Shown: positions 38,098 through 47,606 of the stretch, in pieces | How the letters are laid out: every line of letters starts with the position of its first letter | Position numbering within the stretch: the first letter of the stretch is position 1 | DNA from: Chloroflexota bacterium | GTDB lineage: Bacteria; Chloroflexota; Anaerolineae; Anaerolineales; Villigracilaceae | Assembly: GCA_013388855.1 (NCBI GenBank) | Contig: JACAEM010000034.1 | Span: 1-64,000 of the forward strand | Length of the DNA stretch: 64,000 nt | Direction: 5' to 3' | Made by a program: the position numbers and the translations under genes | The notes under the pieces: model-generated | Told to the model about the DNA's origin: nothing | What the model saw: the letters and a program-made list of their open reading frames with translations, nothing else | Databases searched by the model: none

Positions 38098-39396
38098 TTA
38101 TATTTTCGTATCGCGTTTCAACAAATCATCTGTAGTTTCCCTGCGAACGATCAATTTCGCTTTCCCCGCTTCCAGCATCAGCACTGCCGGACGCCGTGCG
38201 CCATTGTAATTGGACGACATACTCAAATGATATGCCCCCGCCACCGGGATGGCGATCAGGTCGCCTTCCTGGATTTTTGGCATCGGCAGATCTTCGATGA
38301 TGATATCTCCGGACTCGCAATACGGACCCGCCACAGACACACGTTCGCTTCTTTCGCGACCGACGCCTGATACCGGCAAACAGGAATATCTCGCCCCATA
38401 CAGCGCGAACCGCGGATTATCCGCCATGCCGCCGTCGGCGAGCAGCCAGGTCTTGTCGCCGCGCTTCTTCACCGCGCCAACCCGATAGATGGCAACACCC
38501 GCCCGCGCCACCAAACTTCTTCCCGGTTCCAAATGCAAGTGTGGAAGTTCTAGCCCGCGACGCCGGCAACCTTCGATCACCGCCTCTGCGACCCCGCGCA
38601 CATAACTATCAATGGACGGATTCGGCAATTCATCTTCGTGATAGGCGATGCCCCATCCACCGCCGGGACAGAAATGCCACTCGCCTTTGAATCCGATTTC
38701 TTTTGCAAGATCGAGCGCCAGTTCAATTGCCGGAATCAACGGCTCCGGGTCGCGGAAGTTGGAACCTTGGTGGAAATGGATTCCCGTGAGGGGCAGGTTA
38801 TTTTCATTGCAGAATATTGCCGCAACGAGAATTTCCTCGCGCGTCATGCCAAACTTGCTGTCGTGTTGACCAGTCTGTGTATGGGCATGATGTGTGGAAA
38901 CGGCAATGCCGGGCAGAAGACGCAGCCAGAAATTCGGGAATGGGGGTTGATGATTGATAATTAATAAATGGATTCGTTCCAATTCAGTGATGTTGTCAAC
39001 AACAACCGTTCCTGCATGTTCAATCGCCGCCTTCAAATCGTCAATTGATTTATTCACCCCATGCACAAGGATGTACTCACGCGGAACGCCAGCCGCAACT
39101 GCAATCTTAATTTCTCCCTCGCCCGTGCAATCGATAAAGAAATCATGCTCTTGCGTCCATTGGGCGATGGCTTTGCACAGAAAGGCTTTGCCTGCATAGG
39201 TGATATGAGCGGAGGCAGGATAATGCGCGGTTAACGCGTCCGTGTAGGATTGGGCAGAGGCATCCAAGGTGGCGCGGTCGTATATATATAACGGAGTCCC
39301 ATGTTCGGCTGAGAGGGAGGCGAGGTCATGTCCCGCGATGGTCAACGAATCCCTTTCGACCCTTGTCGAAATGGGGAAGAGCAAGAGACGGTCCAT
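38098..39396 (-). CDS. lysA: Diaminopimelate decarboxylase
   Basis: HGTPLYIYDRATLDASAQSYTDAL, ITYAGKAFLCKAIAQW, LTGIHFHQGSNFRDPEP, CPGGGWGIAYHED, HLEPGRSLVARAG. Confidence 0.93.
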   Translation of the reverse strand: MDRLLLFPISTRVERDSLTIAGHDLASLSAEHGTPLYIYDRATLDASAQSYTDALTAHYPASAHITYAGKAFLCKAIAQWTQEHDFFIDCTGEGEIKIAVAAGVPREYILVHGVNKSIDDLKAAIEHAGTVVVDNITELERIHLLIINHQPPFPNFWLRLLPGIAVSTHHAHTQTGQHDSKFGMTREEILVAAIFCNENNLPLTGIHFHQGSNFRDPEPLIPAIELALDLAKEIGFKGEWHFCPGGGWGIAYHEDELPNPSIDSYVRGVAEAVIEGCRRRGLELPHLHLEPGRSLVARAGVAIYRVGAVKKRGDKTWLLADGGMADNPRFALYGARYSCLPVSGVGRERSERVSVAGPYCESGDIIIEDLPMPKIQEGDLIAIPVAGAYHLSMSSNYNGARRPAVLMLEAGKAKLIVRRETTDDLLKRDTKI

Positions 39397-39410
39397 ATAT
39401 CACGATGAAG

Positions 39411-39788
39411 TTATTCGCCGAAAAAGAGATCCCACCATACTTCCCACTTTTGCATCGGGGTGGGGACAGGCACCGGGGTGACCGAAAGGATGGGTGCGGA
39501 ACCCGGCTCTCCCACAGGAACGACAGGAAGGTCGCCATCCTGAATGTAATGCCCATCGGTGCGCGCCCACTCCTCCACAGCGGCGGTCGAGTTGGCGTAG
39601 GCGACAGCCGTCTCCAGGGCATATTGGGTCTGCACCGCCTGGGTCGCCTGCGTGCGCGCCAGTTCGTTTTGTTGATGCAACATGTTGAGCTCTTCCAACC
39701 GGCGGTTGAACTCCAGCACGATGAAGACCAGCACAAAAATGCCGATGATGACTGCCACGCGCCGCACATTGACGGGAAGGTTGATCAT
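39411..39788 (-). CDS. Single-TM coiled-coil protein, FtsB/DivIC-like
   Basis: MINLPVNVRRVAVIIGIFVLVFIVLEFNRRLEELNMLHQQNELARTQATQAVQTQYALETAVAYANS. Confidence 0.5.
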   Translation of the reverse strand: MINLPVNVRRVAVIIGIFVLVFIVLEFNRRLEELNMLHQQNELARTQATQAVQTQYALETAVAYANSTAAVEEWARTDGHYIQDGDLPVVPVGEPGSAPILSVTPVPVPTPMQKWEVWWDLFFGE

Positions 39789-39901
39789 GACATTAATCTT
39801 AATCGTTATCGTAATCCCTGACAAGCGACTATAATCTGTGCTGGCACTTCGCAGGTAACCGACACTTGCGAAGCGACTGTCACCTTATCATGGAGTTGTT
39901 C

Positions 39902-40306
39902 ATGCCGAAAGTAAAACAGATCAATCATGTTGCCGTTGTTGTGGAGGATATGGAAAAGGCGCTTTCCTTCTGGAGGGACGCGTTGGGGATGGAATTGCAC
40001 GAGCTGCGCGACGTGCCCGCCGAACAATCGCAGGTTGCCTTCCTGCCGCTTCCCGGCTCGGAGGTGGAACTGGTTCAGCCTACGACGGATGATTCGGGCA
40101 TTGCGAAATATCTCGCCAAACGCGGTCCCGGAATGCACCACGTTTGCCTCGAAGTGGACGATATTATTGGGATGATGACGCAATTGAAATCCAGAGGCGT
40201 GCGTCTCATCAATGAAGAGCCGCGCATCGCCGCCGATGGAAAACGTTATGCCTTCATCCACCCTGAAAGCACCTCCGGTGTGCTGGTGGAGTTGTATCAG
40301 ATCTAA
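39902..40306 (+). CDS. mce: Methylmalonyl-CoA epimerase / VOC family protein
   Basis: MPKVKQINHVAVVVEDMEKALSFWRDALGMELHE...GPGMHHVCLEVDDI...RIAADGKRYAFIHPESTSGVLVELYQ. Confidence 0.88.
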   Translation: MPKVKQINHVAVVVEDMEKALSFWRDALGMELHELRDVPAEQSQVAFLPLPGSEVELVQPTTDDSGIAKYLAKRGPGMHHVCLEVDDIIGMMTQLKSRGVRLINEEPRIAADGKRYAFIHPESTSGVLVELYQI

Positions 40307-40415
40307 GCCTGCAAGCCTGAGAGGTCTTCCAAGACTTGTCAGGTTTATCACTTTGTAACTTTTCCCTCCCTTAATCCAGAAAACATTCGCTGATTTCTGT
40401 GTTGTAATTACTGTC

Positions 40416-41846
40416 ATGCTCGATACTATCGAAACCACCCTTCGCGAACAATGCGGACTCGTCAAAGACCGTCCCATCGTAGCGGGCGTTTCCGGCGGAC
40501 CGGACAGTCTGTGCCTGATGAGCGTCCTGCGCAAAACCGGGTATCGGATCATCGTTGCGCATTTCAACCACAAATTGCGCGCCGACTCGGACGCCGACGC
40601 CAACGTGGTCGAGCAGACCGCTGCCCGCCTCAACATCGCGTCGGTCATCGAAAGCGGCAATGTGCGCGAATTCGCAGAAACAGAAAATTTGTCCATCGAG
40701 GAAGCCGCGCGCACGCTGCGGTATCGTTTCCTCATGGAACAGGCACGGCGGTTCCGGGCACAGGCCGTGGCGGTCGGTCACACCGCGGACGACCAGGTCG
40801 AAACCGTGCTCATGCACTTCCTGCGCGGCGCGGGGCTTTCCGGACTCAAGGGCATGACCCACCGCACGATCATCAAGACTTTCGACCCTGAAATCCCCAT
40901 CGTGCGCCCGCTGCTGGACATCTGGCGCGAGGAAACGGTCGTCTACTGCGCGGCAAACGGCTTCCGCCCGCGGCACGACCCGAGCAACGCCTCACTTGAT
41001 TTCTTCCGCAACCGCCTGCGCCACCTGCTCATCCCGGCGCTCGAGTCATACAATCCGCGTTTTCGCGAGGTGGTCTGGCGCACATCGCGTTCATTGGCAG
41101 GCGACCATGAGATCGTTGCACAAGCACTTGCAGAGGCGTGGAAGACTTGCGTGGTGCAGGAAAGCGCGGATTTCGTCGCCTTCGACTCTTCCGCTCTGGG
41201 CAAGCGCCCGGTCGGACTCCAACGGAACCTGATCCGCCATGCAATCGAACTCATCCGCCCCGACGAGCTGGATATCGGTTTCACCGCGTTGGACCGCGCC
41301 GCACAATTCATCAACGACCCAAAACAAAGCATCCGCATGGACATATCCGGCGAGTTGCATCTGCTCCGTGAAGGCTTGTTGATCTACGTGGTGGCGGGGG
41401 ATGCGACTCTTCCCGTGGAGCGCTGGCCTCAAATGCCCGATGAAGCCAGCACGATCCCGTTGAAAATCCCCGGCTCGGTCCCCCTTTCCGGCGGCTGGAA
41501 GTTGAACTGTGAACGCTGGAATATTGCGTCGCTGGCAATGGAACAAGCCAGGGCGAACGATGACCCATTTCAAGTGTGGCTGGATGCAAACGGGATTTCC
41601 GATGCGCTGGAATTACGCGTCCGGCAGGATGGCGACCGCTTCCAGCCGCTCGGCATGGACGGACATGAAATGAAGATCTCGGATTTCTTCATCAATGTTA
41701 AACTGGCAAAGCGCGCACGTGACCGTTGGCCTCTGCTGTGCATGGGTGAAAAGGTGGTCTGGGTTCCTGGCTATCGTCCGGCGCATCCTTTCCGGCTGAC
41801 CGAGTCCACGAAACAGGCGTTATATTTCTCGCTTACCCGAGGTTAA
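40416..41846 (+). CDS. tilS: tRNA(Ile)-lysidine synthase
   Basis: PIVAGVSGGPDSLCLMSVL PP-loop; AVAVGHTADDQVETVLMHFLRGAGLSGLKGM. Confidence 0.95.
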   Translation: MLDTIETTLREQCGLVKDRPIVAGVSGGPDSLCLMSVLRKTGYRIIVAHFNHKLRADSDADANVVEQTAARLNIASVIESGNVREFAETENLSIEEAARTLRYRFLMEQARRFRAQAVAVGHTADDQVETVLMHFLRGAGLSGLKGMTHRTIIKTFDPEIPIVRPLLDIWREETVVYCAANGFRPRHDPSNASLDFFRNRLRHLLIPALESYNPRFREVVWRTSRSLAGDHEIVAQALAEAWKTCVVQESADFVAFDSSALGKRPVGLQRNLIRHAIELIRPDELDIGFTALDRAAQFINDPKQSIRMDISGELHLLREGLLIYVVAGDATLPVERWPQMPDEASTIPLKIPGSVPLSGGWKLNCERWNIASLAMEQARANDDPFQVWLDANGISDALELRVRQDGDRFQPLGMDGHEMKISDFFINVKLAKRARDRWPLLCMGEKVVWVPGYRPAHPFRLTESTKQALYFSLTRG

Positions 41847-41887
41847 AAAAACGACAGTCACTTTGGTAGTGACTGTCGTTTTTTTAT
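41845..41887. terminator. Bidirectional hairpin terminator
   Basis: aaaaaaacgacagtcac tttggta gtgactgtcgttttttt. Confidence 0.85.
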
Positions 41888-42804
41888 TCCCTGCTTCCCG
41901 CCAATTGCTTCAACTTGATGAACAACTCACGCCACTGAATCTTCGATACGCCCAACTTCTGGCGGATCTGGTCCGGTTCGGTTCCTGCATGGAAATCGTT
42001 CAGCGCACAAGTCCAGCGGCACATATCGAAGGAAAGGTGCTTCGTCAACCCGGCTTCGTTGCCAATGTCCTCAAGCAAATATTCCAGCCGCCGCGGCGAC
42101 CACGGGAAGAGTTTTTCCTCGGACTGGTCTATAGGGCTGCTTCGCTTGTACTGGGCAATGTATTCCTCGTAGGCGGGAATCCAATCATCGGGCAGAGGCA
42201 GTTTCCGCTCTTTGTAGCGATTCGCCGGGGTCGCATACTTGATGAAGATGCGCGGTCCATCCGGCGAATCCAGTTCGAGGTGCTCGAGAGTAATACCCAG
42301 TGTTTCACTCTTTTTGATGCCGGTCGTCAGAAGAAGATAGACAAGCACATATGGACGCGCATCCGGCTTGGTCCCGCGGCGGTGACGATCCGCGGCAAGC
42401 AGGACATCCTCGTATTCCTTGGGCGTGAGCACGGTCGGAAGCGGACTAATGGCAGAGCGCTGCGCCACTTTTTCGGCAGGATCGACCATCAGCACGCCGT
42501 ACTGATGCAGCCAGCGGAAAAGGGACTTGGTTGCGGTAATGCGGCGCGCCAGCGTCTTGGGGCTGCAAGGCACGTCGCGCTCCTTTTCCATCCACTCGAA
42601 ATATCGGTTGAGGTCCTTGGTGGTGACCTTGCCCAGCGTAGTGTCCTCCGGGAGGAAGCTGGTCAGCAGGCGCACGTCGGAGAGGAAGGCTTTGATGGTG
42701 TTCGGCGACCGTCCCTGATCGGCAAGATACGATTCCCACGAGTGGATGGCACTCGTGAGCGTTGAATTCTGGTTCAAATGGGAGGTAAGCTTGTTCTCAG
42801 GCAT
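41884..42804 (-). CDS. Tyrosine-recombinase-like protein with degenerate catalytic motifs
   Basis: N-terminal SAM-like core-binding region HSWESYLADQGRSPNTIKAFLSDVRLLTSFLP; VYLLLTTGIKKSETLGITLEHLEL; FDMCRWTCALNDFHAGTEPDQIRQKLGVSKIQWRELFIKL. Confidence 0.8.
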   Translation of the reverse strand: MPENKLTSHLNQNSTLTSAIHSWESYLADQGRSPNTIKAFLSDVRLLTSFLPEDTTLGKVTTKDLNRYFEWMEKERDVPCSPKTLARRITATKSLFRWLHQYGVLMVDPAEKVAQRSAISPLPTVLTPKEYEDVLLAADRHRRGTKPDARPYVLVYLLLTTGIKKSETLGITLEHLELDSPDGPRIFIKYATPANRYKERKLPLPDDWIPAYEEYIAQYKRSSPIDQSEEKLFPWSPRRLEYLLEDIGNEAGLTKHLSFDMCRWTCALNDFHAGTEPDQIRQKLGVSKIQWRELFIKLKQLAGSRE

Positions 42805-43085
42805 GACATCTCCTGTTGCTGTCTCTTTCGTATAGTTTAGCGAAAAAGGGAGAGGATGTCAACAGGAGATTTTTCATCATTCTACACTTTGCTTTCAAGA
42901 GAAAGAAGCGTCAGTGATGTAACTTTAATAGTACAAAAAATGCTTGAATTCACATAATAAAACAGCCATAATATTTTATTGAATTTTCTGTCGGGGTAGT
43001 CTTGGTCAATCAAGTCAGTTGTCAGTATATCGGTCGATTTTATCTTTTGTATCAATTTATCAAGCAATAGCCTTTGGAGGATACC

Positions 43086-45842
43086 GTGACTGCTTTTATC
43101 CCTTTGATCAAATCGATTTGGCATTCGTTATTCTTGCGAGCGCTTCGTGAGAGAGTTGCCAGAGTACTCACCCTCCTTGTTCTTCTCTTCTCAGTGACTG
43201 GGTCGCCCACAACTGTTGCGACAGCAGCGACAGAAATCACCTTTTCAGGGTCAGAACATCTCGGAAACCCGACAGGCACATCCATCACTATCAATGTAGT
43301 CCCGGATGCAGATGTCAATATTTTTTATGAATATGGCACGATTTCGGGGATATATACCGGTCAGACGCCCTCCGGACTTGCCACAGCTGGTGAGTCATAT
43401 GAAATCGTCATCGATGGGCTTCAGCCGAATACCCGCTACTACTATCGTATGCAATACCAAGTGCCCGGCGATACCGGCTGGGTTGTACGCGATGAGCACA
43501 CCTTCCATACTCAGCGGGCAAGGGGCAGTTCCTTTACCTTCACCGTGGCGGCCGATTCACATGTCAACATTATCTTGGGGAACCTCGATGAATGGAAACA
43601 GGCACTAGACCGAATGGCCACCGACCAGCCCGATTTTTTCATCGACCTTGGTGATACCTTTGCCATGGATGGAGTATCCACGGCGGCCCAGGCGGATGCC
43701 AATTATCTTTTTCAACGCTCACCTGACTTGATGGGACGTCTGAGCCATTCTTCCCCCATCTTTCTGGCAATCGGAAATCATGAGAATGAGGAAGGCTGGA
43801 ATTTCGATGATACAAATCCTCAGCCCGTCTTTAGTATGAACGCCCGAAAACGCTACTTTCCTCTTCCCACACCGGGCACATTCTATTCCGGGAACACGGA
43901 TAACTCTGAAACACGGATCATCGGCCAGACTCCGGACGATCACCTGCGCGAGGATTACTACGCCTGGGAATGGGGGGATGCGTTATTTATCGTATTCGAC
44001 CCATTTCAGTATACGATGCAGAATCCCTATGGCGCCCAAGCCGGGGAGGGCAATGACGACCCGGCGACTGGCGATCGGTGGAATTGGACCTTGGGGCTGC
44101 AACAATACAACTGGCTCAAGGAGACCCTCGAGGGCAGCGATGCCAAGTACAAATTCATGTTTGCTCATCATATGCTTGGAGGCACGCAAAATTATGTTCG
44201 TGGCGGTGCAGAGGCGGCCGGCTGGTTCGAGTGGGGTGGATACAATGTCAACGCAAGCAACCAAAACCCCGTCTGGCAATTCGATACAAGACGACCCGGC
44301 TGGCCCGAGCCGATTCATCAATTGATGGTTGACAATCAAGTCAGCGCCTTCTTTCATGGGCACGACCATCATTTTGTTCATGAAGAACGCGATGGTATTG
44401 TCTACCAGTTGGTCCCCTCGCCAAGTCAGGGAAACAGCTTTGGATTCAATAACTACACCAACAGCCCCTATGTGATGCCGAACGGCATCTTATCCAATTC
44501 GGGCTACCTGCGTGTGACCATTTCCCCGAACAATGCGTTAGTCGAATATGTAAGCACATTTAACGGACAGGTCAGATACACATACATGATCGAACCCAAC
44601 GGCGAACCCACGCCGGCCCCGACATCCATACCAACTGCCTCACCGACAGTCGGTTCCTCCCCCACGCTGACCAATACTCCTCCAGCTACGCAAACGCCAA
44701 CCGCTTCGAGCACGATTCAAATTGGTGAGACGAATATCCTGGGTATGAATTATTCCGGCATGGCGAATCAACTGGCGGCGCAACAAGTCACACTTCCACA
44801 AAGCGCGACAATCCAAAGCTTGAGTTACTATGTCGCCGCGGCAGGTGGTCAATTGCGTTTGGGAATCTACAACAACGCGGGAGCCGGTCCTGGAACTTTG
44901 CTGGCACAAACAGCAGCTTTCACTCCGATTATCGGCTGGAATACACAGAATGTCACTATTCCAACGCTTTTACCCGCAGGAACATATTGGCTGGCATTCC
45001 TGCCACAGAATAATGCATTGACCGGACGGCTTGCATTCTCTGGCTCGCTCCGATATTACACGTCTGCCTTTGGCACTCTGCCAGCCACATATTCGAACTC
45101 ACCACAAAGCGCAACAGCCCATTTCTCGATGTACGCCACTTTATCAACCGGACCACTGCCAACAAATACGTCGACCCACACCCCAAGCAACACACCTGTT
45201 GCTACTGTTTCACCGACCAGGACAATAACACCTTCTCAGACCCAAACCAACACTGCTACCGCGACCAATGTTTTTACCAGCACCCCCACTTCGACATTTA
45301 CCCCGCCAGCAACATGGACCAATACATCTATGCCGACTGCCACACAGACATCCGCTACCGGGAACATAATCCAGATCGGGGAGACCAATATCCTGAGCCT
45401 GAATTATTCGAATATGGGGAATTATCTGGTCGCACAGCAGGTCACACTTCCGCAAAATGCGACGATCCAAAGCCTGAGTTACTATGTAGCTACGGCAGGT
45501 GGACAATTACGCCTGGGCATCTATAACAATGCAGGAAACGCCCCTGGGTCCTTGCAGGCACAAACCGCAGCATTCACACCTGTTGCCGGCTGGAATACAC
45601 AAAATGTTACATCTCCCACCATGCTGCCGGCAGGAACATACTGGCTGGCGTTCCTCCCACAGAACAACAATCTGACCGGTCGAATGGCATTCACTGGGAC
45701 AGGAAGATATTATGGTTACACATTTAGCGCATTACCGACCACATACTCGAATTCATCGACAAGCGGCACTTTCCATTTCTCGATGTATGCAACTTTATTG
45801 ACCGGGACTCCGACAAGCCCGCCGCCTGCAATTACCCCATAG
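43086..45842 (+). CDS. Secreted metallophosphoesterase (PAP-like) with N-terminal Fn3-like domain and duplicated C-terminal domain
   Basis: FTVAADSHVNI, DFFIDLGDTFAMDG, FLAIGNHENEEG, FMFAHHMLGG, AFFHGHDHHFVH; two ~140-aa repeats IQIGETNIL... separated by T/P-rich linkers. GTG start at 43086 preceded by tttggagg. Confidence 0.88.
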   Translation: MTAFIPLIKSIWHSLFLRALRERVARVLTLLVLLFSVTGSPTTVATAATEITFSGSEHLGNPTGTSITINVVPDADVNIFYEYGTISGIYTGQTPSGLATAGESYEIVIDGLQPNTRYYYRMQYQVPGDTGWVVRDEHTFHTQRARGSSFTFTVAADSHVNIILGNLDEWKQALDRMATDQPDFFIDLGDTFAMDGVSTAAQADANYLFQRSPDLMGRLSHSSPIFLAIGNHENEEGWNFDDTNPQPVFSMNARKRYFPLPTPGTFYSGNTDNSETRIIGQTPDDHLREDYYAWEWGDALFIVFDPFQYTMQNPYGAQAGEGNDDPATGDRWNWTLGLQQYNWLKETLEGSDAKYKFMFAHHMLGGTQNYVRGGAEAAGWFEWGGYNVNASNQNPVWQFDTRRPGWPEPIHQLMVDNQVSAFFHGHDHHFVHEERDGIVYQLVPSPSQGNSFGFNNYTNSPYVMPNGILSNSGYLRVTISPNNALVEYVSTFNGQVRYTYMIEPNGEPTPAPTSIPTASPTVGSSPTLTNTPPATQTPTASSTIQIGETNILGMNYSGMANQLAAQQVTLPQSATIQSLSYYVAAAGGQLRLGIYNNAGAGPGTLLAQTAAFTPIIGWNTQNVTIPTLLPAGTYWLAFLPQNNALTGRLAFSGSLRYYTSAFGTLPATYSNSPQSATAHFSMYATLSTGPLPTNTSTHTPSNTPVATVSPTRTITPSQTQTNTATATNVFTSTPTSTFTPPATWTNTSMPTATQTSATGNIIQIGETNILSLNYSNMGNYLVAQQVTLPQNATIQSLSYYVATAGGQLRLGIYNNAGNAPGSLQAQTAAFTPVAGWNTQNVTSPTMLPAGTYWLAFLPQNNNLTGRMAFTGTGRYYGYTFSALPTTYSNSSTSGTFHFSMYATLLTGTPTSPPPAITP
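44715..45150 (+). repeat. C-terminal domain repeat copy 1
   Basis: IQIGETNILGMNYSGMANQLAAQQVTLPQSATIQSLSYYVAAAGGQLRLGIYNNAG... Confidence 0.8.
45366..45806 (+). repeat. C-terminal domain repeat copy 2
   Basis: IIQIGETNILSLNYSNMGNYLVAQQVTLPQNATIQSLSYYVATAGGQLRLGIYNNAG... Confidence 0.8.
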
Positions 45843-45856
45843 GGTGTAAATTTCTC

Positions 45857-45890
45857 AAAGAGCGTCGCTAGTATAAGCGGCGCTCTTTTG
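45857..45890 (+). terminator. Hairpin terminator
   Basis: aaagagcgtcgct agtata agcggcgctctttt. Confidence 0.7.
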
Positions 45891-45925
45891 ATGAATTCTT
45901 TCCGCGTTGGTATCCTTCCAACAAT

Positions 45926-47350
45926 TTACTCCTCCAGCGTCAACGTCCCAATATCAACCTGTTCGCCAGCTTCAATCAACGTCCGTTCGGAGGAAATGCC
46001 AAATTCGTCGGTGAGCTGCGCCCAACTGCCGTCACCGGTTTCGGCGACGATGACGTAGTAGCCTGCCGGGACATTTTCGATGAGGAAGGTTCCATCCGCG
46101 CCTGTTTTGGCGGTGAGGAAAAAGGGTTGATCGGAGCAGGGAGTATCGCCGGAGAAGGTGGAGGCGAGTGTTTCGACGCAGATTTCCACGGTGGCATCCA
46201 CCAGCGGAGTTCCATCTGCCTTTTCCAGTTTGCCAATCAGGGAGCCTTTTGCTTTTTCCTCGAGGGCAGGCAGTACAGGTCCATCGTTGGAGACCAGTAC
46301 AAAATTGACATCGTTATCACCCAACCCGGAGTTGCTCATCAGTAGAGTCTGCCAGTTCACGCCATCGAACATCGTCAGACCATATGAGGTGCCCAGCCAG
46401 ACGCGTCCACCACTGTCGCCCGCGATGGAGGTGACATAATCGCTCAGGAGCCGCTCCGATGCGCGGTCATGATGCACCCAAGCGGTACCGTCGAACTGGT
46501 ACACGCCGCTGGTGATTGTCCCGAACCAGACCCCTCCCTTTGCATCCACGCCGAGGCTTTGGGGGGAGTTGTAGTCGCTTTTCTCGATGAGTCTCCATGC
46601 ACTATTCTCGAAAACATCCACCCCGCTTCCATGCGCCGCCCATGGGCGTCCGTTCGCATCCACGGCCAGTGCATTGAAGAAACGGCTGCCATTAAAACCC
46701 TGCCCCTCCTGGTAAACAGTCCATGTCTCGTTTTCGAACATCGCCACACTGCGGGAGGTGACGACCCATACCTTCCCATCGGGGGCAACTGCGACATCGT
46801 ACACCAGTTCATTGGCAGATTCGCCATTCGCCAATTGATCGGACCCGTAGGTTGTCCATTGACCGTCGGCATATCGACTCACACCCTGGAAATGCGCCAC
46901 CCAGATTCCGCCATTCGAGTCACAGGCGATCCCTTCGGGAGAGGTGTACGCGTTCGTTTCAGGAATCTGCCTGAAGGTTGCACCATCGAACAGAACGACC
47001 CCGTTGATATGCGCGATGGCAAATTGACCGTCCGGGCAGACCGCGCCTGCATACAGATATGGATTCGGCAGGTCGGAATTCTCGTCTGTGTAGATCTGCC
47101 AGCCATTCTCATTCAAACAACTCAGCCCGGTTGTGCCTCCCACACAGAGGATGCCCGCGCCTTTCGATTCGATAATTGCAGGTTCCACCTCCGGCTGGGG
47201 TGGGACTTCGGTGGGCGCCGGTTCCTGCAGTACAGGCTGTTGTGGCTCCGTTGTCGGAGCAGGCTCCGTGCCTGCTAATGCCCGGCACGCAAGACTGGCG
47301 ATTATCAGCGCCACAAGCACCAATAAAAATTGATGATGGTTTCGCTTCAT
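45926..47350 (-). CDS. Lipoprotein with two-component-regulator-propeller-like repeats
   Basis: ALIIASLACRA lipobox; repeated GIACDSNGGIWVAHFQGVSRY, VAVAPDGKVWVVTSRSVAMF, LGVDAKGGVWFGTITSGVYQF, GRVWLGTSYGLTMFDG. Confidence 0.82.
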   Translation of the reverse strand: MKRNHHQFLLVLVALIIASLACRALAGTEPAPTTEPQQPVLQEPAPTEVPPQPEVEPAIIESKGAGILCVGGTTGLSCLNENGWQIYTDENSDLPNPYLYAGAVCPDGQFAIAHINGVVLFDGATFRQIPETNAYTSPEGIACDSNGGIWVAHFQGVSRYADGQWTTYGSDQLANGESANELVYDVAVAPDGKVWVVTSRSVAMFENETWTVYQEGQGFNGSRFFNALAVDANGRPWAAHGSGVDVFENSAWRLIEKSDYNSPQSLGVDAKGGVWFGTITSGVYQFDGTAWVHHDRASERLLSDYVTSIAGDSGGRVWLGTSYGLTMFDGVNWQTLLMSNSGLGDNDVNFVLVSNDGPVLPALEEKAKGSLIGKLEKADGTPLVDATVEICVETLASTFSGDTPCSDQPFFLTAKTGADGTFLIENVPAGYYVIVAETGDGSWAQLTDEFGISSERTLIEAGEQVDIGTLTLEE

Positions 47351-47606
47351 GGTTGCTCCTCCAATAAATGATGAAAGTCACAGATGCACGGCTTAAGGGA
47401 TGGCATCTGCGAAGGTCAGGCGTTTATTGTATTCGAGTTATCCTTTCCTTGTCACCCACAAAACTCCTATCAAGTCAATCAGGGCAACCAATATTCCATT
47501 TCCAAACAAATCGCCCGGTTTCCTAACCGAAAGCGAAGTGCTGCAAACCGCTTCGCGCGGCAGCGGTCGTTGTGGCAGCACAGAGAGAGGTGTTGGGAAA
47601 GTAAAT

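Noticed and set aside
44715-45806. Long direct repeats considered as CRISPR or mobile element
   Set aside because: They are in-frame protein-domain duplications inside one ORF; no CRISPR array or IS element was seen in the window.
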